Translations under genes and position numbers: made by a program
Notes under the pieces: model-generated
Told to the model about the DNA's origin: nothing
Databases searched by the model: none
Seen by the model: only the letters and a program-made list of their open reading frames with translations
Shown: one piece after another, positions 24,421 to 35,331 of the stretch
How positions within the stretch are numbered: the stretch's first letter is position 1
Layout: each line of letters begins with the position of its first letter
Assembly: GCA_963789015.1 (NCBI GenBank)
Contig: CAWBIU010000004.1
Coordinates: forward strand, 930,001-994,000
Direction of reading: 5' to 3'
From: JAOPZW01 sp963789015
GTDB taxonomy: Bacteria > Actinomycetota > Thermoleophilia > Solirubrobacterales > Solirubrobacteraceae
Length of the DNA: 64,000 nucleotides

Positions 24421-25575
24421 TCAGGGGGCGAGGTCGTACGGGTAGTCGGTCAGGATCTCGGCGCCGTCCTCGGTGACGAGCACGAGGTCCTCGACGCGCG
24501 CGCCGCCGTACGGGGCCCGGCTCGTCCCGGGCTCGAGGGCGAGCACGTCGCCGGCGACGAGCGGGCGCCGGCCCGTGCGCCCGAGACCGGGCGACTCGTG
24601 CACCTCGAGCCCGACCCCGTGGCCGAGGCTGAAGTAGAAGCCCTCGGTCAGCGCCTCTCCGGGCTGCTTGGTGCGCTGGGTCGGGTGCCCGGCGGCCTCG
24701 AAGACGTCGCAGGCCATGCCGTAGAGGTCGACCCCGAGGACACCGGGGCGCGCCGCCGCCTCGGTGCGCTTCAGCGCCTCGAGTGAGAGGCGGTGCATCT
24801 CGACGGTCTCCGGCGTGGGCGTGCCGACGACGAAGGTGCGCGTCATGTCCGCCCAACAGCCCGACGCCTCGTCGCGAGGCCAGAGGTCGACCTCGATCGC
24901 CACGTCGGGGGCCAGCGGGCCGTGGCCCGGCTCGTGGCCGCCGGCGAAGCGGTCGGTGCGGACGACCATGATGTCCGGCGGCGCGGGCGCCCCGAGGGCC
25001 GCGCACGCCTCGCGGATCGCCGCCCGGACGCGCTCGGCGGTGAGCGGCTCGCCGGCGACGACGAGCACGTCGCCGTCGGCCTCGCTCGCGCGCAGCAGCG
25101 CGGCGGCCGCGGCCATTCCCGCCTCGGCGGCGGCCTGCGCGCGGCGCACGCCGGCGAGCTCGGCGCCCGTCTTCGCGCGGCGGCGGTCCTCGAAGAACTC
25201 GGCGTCGGGGGTCAGCTCGATGCCGTCGGCGCGCAGGCGGTCGGCGACCGCCACCGGCAGCTCGGGCGGCACGACGGCGCGCCGCAGGCCGAGCCGCTCG
25301 CACAGCCGCGCCGCGAGCTCGACGGGCAGCTCGTGGATCGAGATGCCGGAGGCGATCAGCTCGTCGGCGCCGAGGTCCTCGCCGAGGACGATCTCGACGT
25401 CGGGAACGGCGGCGGCGATGCGCTCGTGCTCGAGCACGTTGGTGAGGACGACGCGCCGGCCGCCCGTCTCGGCGTAGGCGAACGGGTCGCCGATCGCCAG
25501 CGGGATCGCGTGGCGCATGTCCGGCGACCGCTCCGAGTCGCCGTAGATGAGGAGGTCGTCCGTCGGGCTACCCAC
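24421..25575 (-). CDS. M24-family metallopeptidase (Xaa-Pro aminopeptidase-like)
   Basis: 384 residues from a GTG at 25575. N-terminal creatinase-like domain (1 to about 130), then the pita-bread domain. Metal ligands are visible as Asp in IEVDLWPRDEASGCWADMTRTF-type sequence (two acidic residues spaced by about 11), His in SLGHGVGLEVHE, Glu in LALEPGTS and Glu in ARVEDLVLV. Probably removes N-terminal residues before proline in peptides; some relatives are dipeptidases. Last gene before a convergent 20-base gap with asparaginase. Lies downstream of rsh on the same strand. Confidence 0.85.
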   Translation of the reverse strand: MGSPTDDLLIYGDSERSPDMRHAIPLAIGDPFAYAETGGRRVVLTNVLEHERIAAAVPDVEIVLGEDLGADELIASGISIHELPVELAARLCERLGLRRAVVPPELPVAVADRLRADGIELTPDAEFFEDRRRAKTGAELAGVRRAQAAAEAGMAAAAALLRASEADGDVLVVAGEPLTAERVRAAIREACAALGAPAPPDIMVVRTDRFAGGHEPGHGPLAPDVAIEVDLWPRDEASGCWADMTRTFVVGTPTPETVEMHRLSLEALKRTEAAARPGVLGVDLYGMACDVFEAAGHPTQRTKQPGEALTEGFYFSLGHGVGLEVHESPGLGRTGRRPLVAGDVLALEPGTSRAPYGGARVEDLVLVTEDGAEILTDYPYDLAP

Positions 25576-25579
25576 GCTT

Positions 25580-25683
25580 CCAGGGGCCGGCTGGCGCCGC
25601 CAGGCAAGGACGCAGGGAGCGTGGCGTGCGCCAGCACGTGAGCGACCGAGGACGCCGCATGGCGGTGATCAGCCGGCCCCTGG
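25580..25683. repeat. Long-range 14-base perfect inverted repeat around the rsh stop
   Basis: CCAGGGGCCGGCTG at 25580-25593 is the exact reverse complement of 25670-25683. The second copy includes the last codons and part of the stop of rsh; the first lies just before the start codon of the M24 gene. The 76 bases between hold no gene. In the minus transcript this would close a large stem after rsh, possibly an attenuator or processing site between the two genes. Confidence 0.5.
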
Positions 25684-28048
25684 GGTTACGCGGTAGGCGT
25701 CGAACACCGAGTCGATGTTGCGCAGGCGATTGACCGTCTGCTTCAGGGCCTGCGTGTCGGCGACCTCGACGACGAACCGGTTCTGGACCATCGGCGAGGA
25801 GACGACGCAGCGCGCCTCGACGATGTTGCAGCCCGCCTCGGCGAACGTCCGCGACAGGTCCTCGAGCAGCCGGTGGCGGTCCCACGCGTCGACCTGCAGC
25901 TCGACCTTGAAGGAGCGCTCGTGCTCGCCCTCCCAGTGCACGCGCACGAAGCGCTCGGGATCCTTGCGCAGCGCGGCGGTGTTCGGGCAGTCGTCGCGGT
26001 GGATGGTGATGCCGCGCCCGAGCGAGACGTAGCCGACGATCGGGTCGCCGGGCACCGGGCGACAGCACTTGGCCAGCCGCAGCATGACGTCGTCGACGCC
26101 CTCGACGCGGATCCCGTAGGCGTTGCTGGACCCGGTCGGCTGGCGCCGCTGACGACGCGGCGAGACGAGGATCTCCGCGGGCTCCTCGTCGACCTCGGCC
26201 GCCTCGCCCTGCTTCAGGCGCTGCATGACCTTGTTGGTCACGACCTTCGGCGAGATCTTCGCGCCGCCGAGGGCGACGTAGAAGTCCTCCGCCTTGCGGA
26301 AGCCCATCTCGCGGATGACGTCGGCGAGCAGCGGCGAGCCGGCGATCTTCTGCGGCGGCAGGCCGGCCTTCGTCATGTGCTCCTGCAGCAGCGCGCGGCC
26401 CGAGTGCTCGGTGTCCTGGCGCGTCTCCTGCTTGAACCACTGCTTGATCTTGTTGCGCGCGCGGGTGGTCTTGACGACGGCCAGCCAGTCGCGCGACGGG
26501 CCGCGCTCGCGCTTGGAGGTCAGGACCTCGACGATGTCGCCGGACTTCAGCGCGTAGTTGAGCGGGACGATCTTGCCGTTGACCTTCGCGCCGACGCAGC
26601 GGTGGCCGAGCTCGGTGTGGATCTCGTAGGCGAAGTCCAGCGGCGTGGCGCCGGCGGCCAGCGACTTGACCTCGCCCTTCGGCGTGAAGACGAAGACCTC
26701 CTCGTCGAAGAGGTCGACCTTCAGGTTCTCCATGAACTCCTTGGGGTCCTGGAGCTCCTGCTGCCAGTCGAGCATCGAGCGCAGCCACTTGAGCTTGCTC
26801 TCGCCTTCGGGCGCGGGCTTGCCGCGGCCGGTCGGGCCCTCCTTGTAGATCCAGTGCGCGGCGACGCCGAACTCGGCCATGTCCTGCATCTCGCGCGTGC
26901 GGATCTGGATCTCCAGGGGCAGTCCCTCGGGCCCGATCACCGTCGTGTGCAGCGACTGGTACATGTTGAACTTCGGCATCGCGATGAAGTCCTTGAAGCG
27001 GCCGGGCAGCGGCTTCCACAGCGAGTGGATGACGCCGACCGCGCCGTAGCAGTCCTTCACCGAGTCGACGATGACCCGCATGGCCGTGAGGTCGTAGATC
27101 TCGTTGAACTCGCGGCCCTTCTTGGTCATCTTCGAGTAGATCGAGTAGAAGTGCTTGGCCCGCCCGAAGATCTCGGCGCGGATGCCCAGCGCCCTCCAGC
27201 TCGGCGGACAGGTACTCGCCCGCGTCGCCGACGAAGTGCTCGCGCTCCTCGCGCTGCTGGTTGACCAGGCCCTTGATCTCCTGGTACTTGCGCGGGTGCA
27301 GCGCGGCGAAGGCGAGGTCCTCGAGCTCCCACTTCATGGCGTGGATGCCCAGCCGGTGGGCGATCGGCGCGTAGATCTCGAGGGTCTCCTTGGCCTTCTC
27401 GATCTGCTTCTGCTTGCTCATCGCGCCGATCGTGCGCATGTTGTGCAGGCGATCGGCGAGCTTGATGAGGATGACCCGGATGTCCGTGGCCATCGCGACC
27501 ATCATCTTGCGGTAGTTCTCCGCCTGCGCCTCGTCGCGGCTCGTGAAGGTGATGCCGGTGAGCTTCGTGACGCCGTCGACGAGCGTCGCGATCTCGTCGC
27601 CGAAGCGCTCGCGGACCTCCTCGAGCGAGGCGCTCGTGTCCTCGACGGTGTCGTGCAGCAGCGCGGCGCACAGCGTCTCGGTGTCGAGCCGCAGGCCGGC
27701 GCAGATCTTGGCCACGCCGACGGGGTGGACGATGAAGTCCTCGCCCGACTGTCGGCGCTGGTCGGCGTGGTGCTCGCAGGCGAACAGGAAGGCGGCCTCG
27801 ACCTGCGGGCGGTCGATCGCCACTGCGGCCTCGCCGGCGTGCTCCTCCACGATCGCGAACAGGTCGCTGAGCAGGCTGCGCTCGGCCGGCGTGAGGTCCG
27901 CGGTCGAGACCGGGGCGTGCGCCTCGGGATGCTCGACGCGGTCGACCGGCACGCGCTCGCTCGACGGCGCGGCCGGGGCGCGCGTCGGCGTGGCGCCACC
28001 GTCCTGCTGGGCGCCGTCCATCGAGTCGGTCTGCGTCTCGGACGCCAC
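25669..28048 (-). CDS. rsh: RelA/SpoT homologue (Rsh), one frameshift
   Basis: About 792 residues if one extra base is removed. HD hydrolase domain (about 90-240): EDFIVHPVGVAKICAGL and LLHDTVEDT. Synthetase domain: EIYDLTAMRVIVDS and FKDFIAMPKFNMYQSLHTTV. TGS domain VFTPKGEVKSLAAGATPLDF, and a C-terminal ACT domain ending the protein. Both ppGpp hydrolysis and synthesis look possible. Frame breaks at the CCC of 27192-27194: dropping one base turns LEGAG into LEALGIRAEIFGRAKHF and joins both halves, and total length then fits a multiple of three. I treat this as a sequence error. Confidence 0.9.
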
Positions 28049-28137
28049 CCTCTAGGGTACCCCCTGGTCCGACAGCACCGAACGGACCATCCGTCGAGTC
28101 GGCGCCCTGTGGTGTCCAGGTGCCGCCTGGCGGCGGG

Positions 28138-30562
28138 TCAGGCGGCGACGGCGACCGGCGCGGTGGGCGGCGCCGGGATCCCGAGCCGCGCACGCCCGGC
28201 CTGCAGGCGCGCCGCCATCGCCTCGTGCACGGGCGCGACGCGCAGGTCGGCCGCGCCCGCCGCCTCCACGAGCCGCGCGGTCGCCGCGTCGCGGTCGACC
28301 TCGACGAGGCCCACCTCGCTCAGCGCACGCAGGGCGCGACCCGCGGCCACCGGCGATCCCGCCGCGGCGAGCGCCTCGCCGAGCGCCCCGCCGTCGCGCA
28401 GCGCCCGGTAGATCGCCGCCGCGGGCGCCCGCAGCTCGCAGTCGCGCAGGAGCACGGCGCGCGCGAAGTCGACCTCGGCCGGGCCCCACGCCAGGTGCAC
28501 CGTCGCCCCGGGGACGGCGCGCGCGAGGGCGGCCTGCTCGGCCGCGGCGGGCGGGTCGAGCGCGACGAGGTGGTCGTGGCCGGCGGCGAGATCGGGGTCG
28601 CGTTCGAGCGCGAGCCACGAGCACAGCGCGAAGCCGCCCAGGCGCCCGTCGAGGTGGGCGCGGCGCCGGCGCGCGTCTGCGCACAGCGACGAGCACGCGC
28701 TCGCCCGAGGCCACGAGCGCGCCGATCACCCCGGCCGCCCCGCCGCCGCGGCGGTCGCGCACCGTGCCTGCGGCGCCGTCGAGCGGCGTCGCCGGCGGCC
28801 ACGGCGGCGCGTCGAGCTCGGCCAGCGCCGCCTCGTCCTCGTCCTCGGGCTCGCCGGCGAGGACGATCGCGCCGGGCTGCGGCGGCTGGGCGCAGCGCAG
28901 GACGAGCCGCGGCTCGACGGCGCCGTTCCACTCGTTGAGCTCGAGCGCGAACGTCGCGTCGAGCGGGCCCTCGTGGCCGTCGGGCAGCGTGTTCGTGCCG
29001 AAGGCGACGGCCCGCGCGCGCACGCCGCCCGCCTCGACGGTCATGCGCAGGTGCTTGCCCTCCCCCATCGGCCGCGCGTCGGCACAGCCGCGCGGCGGGC
29101 ACGAGCAGCGACACGTCGGGGTTGCCCATCCCGAACGGGGCGAGCGTCTCGAGCTCCTCGGCCAGCGCGAGCCCGAGCTCGTCGCCCGCGACGACGGCGT
29201 CGACGCGCTCGCGGGCACGAGGTCCTCGGGGCCGAGCACCGACCCCGGCGTGGCCGGTGAAGGCGTCGCGGAAGGCGTCGATCGCGTCGCGGCGGATCGT
29301 GCAGCCCGCGGCGGCGCGGTGGCCGCCGTGGCGCAGCAGGTGCCCGGCGCACGCGTCGAGCCCGCCGAGCAGGTCGAAGGCCGGGATCGAGCGCCCCGAG
29401 CCCGTGCGCCTCGTCGCCGTCGCAGCGCGAGCATCACGCACGGGCGGTGGTGGCGCTCGGCGATCCGCGACGCGACGATCCCGATGACGCCCGCGTGCCA
29501 GCCGTCGCCGGCGAGCACGTACGCGGGCGCGTCGCCGCGTGCGCCGCGACCTGCGGCCTCGGCCTCGAACAGGATCCGCGTCTCGGTGTGGCGGCGCTCG
29601 ACGTTGGCCGCGTCGAGCTCCGACGGCGATCGCCTCGGCGCGGTCCTCGTCCTCGGTGAGCACGAGCTCGAGCCCCGCGTCGGCGCGGTACAGGCGCCCG
29701 GCGGCGTTGATCCGCGGCGCCAGGCGGAAGCCGATCGCGCGCGCGTCGAGCGTGCCCGGGTCGATCCGCGACACGCGCATCAGCGCGCGCAGCCCGGGCT
29801 TCGGCGTGGCCGCCGAGCGCGCGCAGGCCCTCGCGCACGAGCCGGCGGTTCTCGCCGACGCAGCGGCACGCAGTCGGCGACCGTGGCCAGCGCGACGAGG
29901 TCGAGGTCGGCGTCGGCGCCGGCCGGGTCGCGGCCCGCCGCCTGCAGCAGCGCCGCCGCCAGCTTGTGCGCGACGCCGGTCGCGCACAGGTCGGGGCACG
30001 GGTAGCCGCACAGCCCCGGGTGGACGATCGGGGCGTCGGGCAGCGCGCCGTCGGCGCGCGGGTGGTGGTGGTCGGTGACGACGACGTCGAGGCCCGACCG
30101 CGCGCGCGAGCGCGACCTCCTCGACCGCGGTGATCGCGCAGTCGGCGGTGACGAGCAGGCGCGTGCCGCGCGCGGCCAGCCGCTCGACCGTCGCCGCGCT
30201 CAGCCCGTAGCCGTCCTCGCTGCGGCTCGGCAGGTACCAGTCGACGTCGGCGCCGAGGGCGCGCAGCGCGCGGACGAGGATCGCCGTCGAGCAGACGCCG
30301 TCGACGTCGTAGTCGCCGTGGACGGTGATCCGCGTGCCCGCGCCGGCGTGCTCGAGGATCCGCGCGACGGCGGCGTCGATGCCCGGGAAGGCCGACGGCG
30401 GGTGCGCGTCGCCCGCCTGCCAGCCAGGCGCGCGCGTCTCGCGGGTCGCCGAGGCCGCGGCGCACGAGCACCTGCGCGACGACGAAGCCGACCCCGAGCT
30501 CGCTGCTGCAGCGCGAGGACCTCGGCGATCGGGCACGGCGGGATGTCGAGCCGGGCGGCCAC
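28138..30562 (-). CDS. recJ: Single-stranded-DNA exonuclease RecJ, read through about 12 frame breaks
   Basis: About 808 codons spread over three frames. Starts MAARLDIPPCPIAEVLAL. DHH-family motif I is intact (HGDYDVDGVCSTAIL), motif III appears as VVVTDHHHPRADGALPD in another frame, then LMRVSRIDPGTLDARAIGFR, AGDGWHAGVIGIVASR and GHLLRHGGHRAAAGCTI of the DHHA1 domain, and a long C-terminal extension ending APTAPVAVAA. Breaks lie near 28682, 29088, 29212, 29248, 29405, 29421, 29628, 29814, 29861, 30093, 30421 and 30505, nearly all one extra base. Function: 5'-3' single-strand exonuclease in recombination and repair. Confidence 0.82.
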
Positions 30563-30613
30563 GGCGCGCCGACCCTAGGGCCGGCGCCGGACGGAATCGC
30601 GGTCGGCGATCGG

Positions 30614-30894
30614 CTAGTGCGCCGGGGCGGCCGACGCGCTCGCGCGCGCATGCCCTGCGAGGTACACGAGGCCCGATCCCGATCAGCGCCCCCGGGATCG
30701 CCTCCAGCGCGGTCAGCACGGTGGTGTCGTCGTCGCCCGGGGATCGTCGAGGCCGTTGATCAGCCAGCCGAAGATGACCGCGCCGAACAGGGCGCCGAGG
30801 AAGGCGCCGACGATGCCGCCCCAGAAGCGGTCGGGCAGGAAGACGTGAAGTGCCAGAGGGCCAGGCCCATCATGACCCAGGCGAGCATGCCCAT
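30614..30894 (-). CDS. Small membrane protein (GlsB/YeaQ/YmgE-like), three frame breaks
   Basis: Reassembled across frames it reads MGMLAWVMMGLALWHF, then FLPDRFWGGIVGAFLGALFG and AVIFGWLINGLDD, then a linker and ALIGIGLVYLAGHARASA to a TAG at 30614: about 91 residues with three membrane segments rich in glycine. The Gly-rich second helix resembles transglycosylase-associated/GlsB proteins. Breaks near 30672, 30743 and 30847. Starts 3 bases after the secF stop, ends 52 bases before recJ, so it is part of the secD-secF-recJ run. Confidence 0.6.
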
Positions 30895-30896
30895 GG

Positions 30897-32106
30897 TCAG
30901 CGGCTCCTTCCGTGGCGCTTGTTGCGTGGTCGCTTGGGCTTCTCGCGCTTGGTCTTGTCGTCGGTCTTCATGACGAGGTCCTCGCGGCGCGGCGTCGCGC
31001 CGTCGGTCGGTCGCGCTCGGCCGTCGCCGTCGACGCGCCGGCGGCGCGTCGACGTGCAGGTCGCGGACCATCTCGTCGAACTCGCTCTGCGACACCTGCC
31101 GGTCGGGCGTCTCGGGCTCGGTCGACGCGGCGGCCGCGGCGCGGCGCTCCTCGGACGGCGCGACGTCGACCGGCGCGCCGGCCATCGCCATCGCGTAGGC
31201 GGGGACGACGCCGCCGAAGCTGCTCGGCGATGCGCTTGCGGCGGCGCTCGTAGACGGGCTCGCGCTCCTTCCAGTGCGTGAGCACCGGGCCGGCGATGAA
31301 GACCGACGAGTACGTGCCCGAGGCGACGCCGACGAGCAGCGCGAAGGCGAAGTCCTTGAGCGTCTCGCCGCCGAAGAGCATCAGCGCGAGGATCGGCAGC
31401 GCGTGCAGAACGAGGTCGCCAGCGATCGCGCCAGCACCTCGCTCATCGAGCGGTTGACGATCTGCGAGAAGGCGGCTCTCGGCATGCGCGGCACGTTCTC
31501 GCGCACGCGGTCGAACACGATGATCGTGTCGTAGAGCGAGTAGCCCAGGATCGTCAGCAGCGCCGCGACCGTCGACGTCGTCACCTCCCGGCCGAGGAGC
31601 GCGTAGACGCCGCTGGTGATGAGCAGGTCGTGCATCAGCGCGATCAGCACCGGCACGGCGTACTTCCACTCGAAGCGCAGCGCGATGTAGGCGCTGATGA
31701 CGATCAGCGACGCGATGATCGCGATCAGTCGCGCTGCGCGCGACCGTCTGGCCGAACGTCGGCCCGATCGTGTCGAAGTTGAACGTGCGCGTCCCGTAGC
31801 GCTGGTCCAGCGCCTGCTGGATCTTGTTGCGCTGGCTCTGCGTTGAGCGTCTCGGTGGAGATCTGGAAGCCGTTGTCGCCGCGGATCTCCTGGCCGCTGA
31901 GGCGCTGGATCTCGGCGTCGGCGAAGCCCACGCCCTCGAGCACGGCGCGCACGCCGGCCTCGTCGGCGGGCTTGACGCAGCTCGGTCTTGATCCGCGTGC
32001 CCGACTCGAAGTCGATGCCGAAGTTCAGGCCCTTGCCGCCGATCGCCAGCGCGCCGATGAGCAGGATCACGCCGGAGGCCGAGAAGAACCACTTCGACGC
32101 GCCCAT
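30897..32106 (-). CDS. secF: Protein translocase subunit SecF, about seven frame breaks
   Basis: Assembled from three frames: MGASKWFFSASGVILLIGAL, GLNFGIDFESGTRIKTEL, the P4-type region GQEIRGDNGFQISTETL, then membrane segments ARLIAIIASLIVISAYIALR, EWKYAVPVLIALMHDLLITSG, TVAALLTILGYSLYDTIIVF and ALLVGVASGTYSSVFIAGPV. The RVRENVPRM and FDR motifs are typical SecF. The tail is basic (KREKPKRPRNKRHGRSR) and ends at TGA 30897-30899. Breaks near 30990, 31040, 31221, 31412, 31729, 31843, 31981. Works with SecD to pull exported proteins through SecYEG using the proton gradient. Confidence 0.85.
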
Positions 32107-33800
32107 GAAGTCGAAGTCTGCCACCAGTGGTGCGTGCGCTTGCCCGCGCCCAGCGCCGTCGGGTGCATGATCATCCGCGAGCGGCCCATCGTGCCGAGCA
32201 CGGCCTGGGTGAGCAGCACGGCGGTGAGGAACGACACGAGCGTGCCGATGCCGAGCGACGAACGCGAAGCCCTTCACCCCCGCCGTGGCGAGCATGAACA
32301 GGATGAACGCGACCATGAAGGTCACGACGTTCGCGTCGATGATCGCCGACAGGCCCTTGCTTGTAGCCCGCCGCGATGCCCGCGGCCACCGATCTGCCCG
32401 CCGCGGATCTCCTCCTTGACGCGTTCGAAGATGACGATGTTCGCGTCGGCCGCGACGCCGATCGTGAGGATCAGGCCCGCGATGCCCGGCAGCGTCAGCG
32501 TGATCGGGATGAGCTTGATCAGCGCGAAGAAGTAGATCGCGTAGACGACGAGCGCGCCGCACCGCGATGACGCCGAGCACGCGGTAGAAGACGAGCAGGA
32601 ACAGCGCGACGATGGCGAAGCCCGCGATGCCGGCGACGAGGCCCTGGTCGAGCGCCTGCTGGCCGAGCGTGGCCGAGACCTGCGAGGCGGAGATGAGGTC
32701 GAGCTTGATCGGCAGCGCGCCGGTCTTGAGCAGGTTGGCCAGCCGCTGGGCGCTGTCGATCGTGAAGCCGCCCTCGATCTGCGAGCCGTTGCGCCCGTCG
32801 ATGCCGTCGGGGTTCTGCTGGAAGTCGATGAACGGGACCGAGATCAGCTCGTTGTCGAGCACGATCGCGAAGTGCTGGTAGGCGCTCTGCGGGTCCTGGC
32901 CGGGGATGAACTGCTCCTGGCCGCGCTGGGCGATCTCGCGCGTGGTGTCCTGCCACTGGGCGCGCCCGCGGTCGGTGAACTCGAAGGTGACGATCGGGCT
33001 GCCGCTGCCGCCGGCGCCGTTGTCGAAGGTCTGCTCCGGGTTCCTGATGTCGTTGCCGCTGAGCGCGGGCTGGTCGCGCAGGACGTACCAGCGGTTGGCT
33101 CGGCTTGGAGTCGTCCGGCGACTCCGCGCGGACGATGATCGTGCCTTGCTTGACCTCGACGACCTTCTGGTTGGGGCCGCGCTTGATGCGCTCGTTCTGG
33201 ATCTCCTGGTTGAGGTCCTCGGCGTCGTCTCGCCGGGGCCCGCGAGGACCCGCTTGGCCTTCGTGTCGACGAGGTAGTAGAGGCCGTTCGTGGTCGACTT
33301 GGACGTAGTTGCGCTCGGGGCAGCTGGACGCGCGGGTGACCGCGTCGTAGCTGGCTGAGCGACCCGCGTGCCGCGCGCCCGCGGCCGGGCCGCCGGTGAC
33401 GTTCGGGTCCGTCGGGGCCGGCTTGCAGCCGGGGCCGAGGACGTTCGGCTCCCAGTCGTAGAAGTACAGCTGCGCGGTCGTGCCGACCTGCTGCGCCGCC
33501 TCGTCGGCGTTCTGGACGTCGGGCAGCGAGACGTCGATCTGGTCGGAGCCCGAGCGCTGGATCTCCGGCTCGGCGACGCCGAGCTGGTCGACGCGCTTGC
33601 GCATGATGTCGAGCGTGCGGTCGATCGGCCTCGCCGGTGACCTGGGTCTGCTTGGTCGGCTTGGCCTGGTAGATGAGCGAGACGCCGCCCTTGAGGTCCA
33701 GGCCCAGGCGCGTCGTCTGCGTGGCGATCACGAAGATCGAGCCCGCGAGCAGGCCCGCCACGAGCAGCAGGACGAAGAGATTGCGCCGGCGATCGGTCAT
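32107..33800 (-). CDS. secD: Protein translocase subunit SecD, several frame breaks; may be fused to SecF
   Basis: Starts MTDRRRNLFVLLLVAGLLAG with one membrane segment, then TRLGLDLKGGVSLIYQAK (SecD D1 motif). The periplasmic region is interrupted at about 33628, 33300, 33235 and 33098. The C-terminal membrane part includes GLVAGIAGFAIVALFLLVFY, LPGIAGLILTIGVAADANIV and FERVKEEIRGG, with breaks near 32561, 32361 and 32260. The frame runs out at about 32118, directly before SecF's MGASKW; one missing base there would make a single SecDF protein. Which is real cannot be decided from this sequence. Confidence 0.85.
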
Positions 33801-33818
33801 GGGGACACCATCGGCACG

Positions 33819-34268
33819 CTAGGAGGTCGGCGTTAGTACGAGCAGCAGCCCGCCGTCGTCGTCGTACGCCGGGAACAGGTCGGCGGTGGCGCGCGCGGGC
33901 AGGTCGCCCTCGGCGTTGACCTGCACCGGCTTGCCCAGCGCGCGGACGCCCCACTCGAGCACGGTCCTGACGGGGTCCTCGCCGTTGGACCACGCGAGCC
34001 CGAGGACGTCGTGCACCGGGCGGCCGATGACACGCTCGTCGTCCAGCCCGGTCAGCTCGAAGGAGCCGCGGCCGCAGCGGATGACGCGACCCTGCTGGTC
34101 GCACACGAAGAACGCCGCGTCGGGCGCCGGGTAGTAGTCGTCGAGCAGCTCGAACAGGAACGGGAAGCCGCACTTGCGGCATGCCTGCGCCTGGCGCGAG
34201 AACCCCTCGGTGCGGTCGGACTCGGTCGAGCGCGTCCCGCAATTCGGGCAGATGAACAGATGGGCCAT
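33819..34268 (-). CDS. Zinc-ribbon + PAS-domain protein
   Basis: 149 residues, intact. N-terminal zinc ribbon FICPNCGTRS...ACRKCGFPF (two CxxC pairs, residues about 7-35), then a PAS-like sensor domain (about 45-145) with DAAFFVCDQQGRVIRCGRGSFELTGLDDERVIGRP in successive parts. No output domain follows, so it may signal by protein contact. It lies 18 bases upstream of secD on the same strand, with ruvB further upstream. Role unknown; a sensor tied to envelope export is conceivable. Confidence 0.7.
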   Translation of the reverse strand: MAHLFICPNCGTRSTESDRTEGFSRQAQACRKCGFPFLFELLDDYYPAPDAAFFVCDQQGRVIRCGRGSFELTGLDDERVIGRPVHDVLGLAWSNGEDPVRTVLEWGVRALGKPVQVNAEGDLPARATADLFPAYDDDGGLLLVLTPTS

Positions 34269-34307
34269 GCCACGCCACAGGGTACGCGCTCGTCCGTCAG
34301 CCGCGGG

Positions 34308-35331
34308 TCAGAACAGCGCGCCGGCGTCGCCGGGCGGCTCCAGACCGAGGTGCGCGTACGCGCGCGCGGTGGCCGCGCGCCCGCGCGGGGTGCGCTGCAG
34401 CAAGCCGCGCTGGAGCAGGTAGGGCTCGTAGACGTCCTCGATCGTGTCGGCCTCCTCGCCGACCGCGACGGCGAGCGTCGAGAGGCCGACCGGGCCGCCG
34501 GCGAACGTCGTGCAGATCGCGCCGAGGATCTCGCGGTCGAGCCGGTCGAGCCCGAGGTCGTCGACCTCGAGCAGCGCCAGCGCGGCGTCGGCCGCGGCCT
34601 CGTCGACGACGCCGCTGCCGCGCACCTCGGCCCAGTCGCGCACGCGCTTGAGCAGCCGGTTGGCCACGCGCGGGGTGCCGCGGCTGCGCGCGGCGATCGC
34701 CCACGCCGCCGCGCTCGTCGAGCGTGATGCCGAGGATCCCGGCCGAGCGGCGGACGATCTGCGCGAGGTCCTCGGCGGCGTAGGGCTCGAGCCGGTGCTG
34801 GATGCCGAAGCGGTCGCGCAGCGGCGTCGTCAGCAGGCCCGCGCGCGTCGTCGCGCCGACCAGCGTGAACGGCGGAAGGTCGAGCGTGACCACGCGCGCG
34901 CCCGCGCCCTGGCCGATGGTGATCGGCAGGGTGCGGTCCTCCATCGCCGGATAGAAGGTCTCCTCGAGCGCGCGGTTGAGGCGGTGGATCTCGTCGACGA
35001 AGAACACGCTGCGCGGCTCGAGCGCGGTCAGCAGCGCGGCGATGTCGCCCTTGCGCTCGAGCGCCGGGCCGGCGGTCTGGACGAACGGCGCCTCGAGCTC
35101 CTCGGCGAGGATCTGCGCCAGCGACGTCTTGCCCAGGCCGGGCGGGCCGGCGAGCAGCACGTGGTCGAGCGCCTCGCCGCGCGCGAGCGCGGCCTCGAGC
35201 GAGACGGAGAGCTGCTCGCGCAGGCCCTCCTGGCCGACGAACTCCTCCAGCCGGCGCGGGCGCAGCGAGCGGTCGAGGAGGTCGTCCTCGTCGTCGAGCG
35301 CGCCCGGCGTGTGGATGCGCGCCTCGCTCAC
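34308..35331 (-). CDS. ruvB: Holliday junction branch-migration ATPase RuvB, one frameshift
   Basis: About 340 residues after removing one base. GTG at 35331 overlaps ruvA's stop. Contains LRPRRLEEFVGQEGLREQL, Walker A GPPGLGKTSLA, Walker B FFVDEIHRL, sensor region GATTRAGLLTTPLRDRFG, and a C-terminal winged-helix with DREILGAICTTFAGGPVGL. Frame breaks near 34710: GGCGGCG should lose one G so that LDE continues as RAAWAIAARSRGTPRVANRL. Hexameric motor that drives branch migration with RuvA. Confidence 0.9.

Noticed and set aside
28138..33800. recJ, secF and secD as pseudogenes
   Set aside because: All motifs are present in the right order across frames, the genes are core or essential, and neighbours show the same kind of one-base error.
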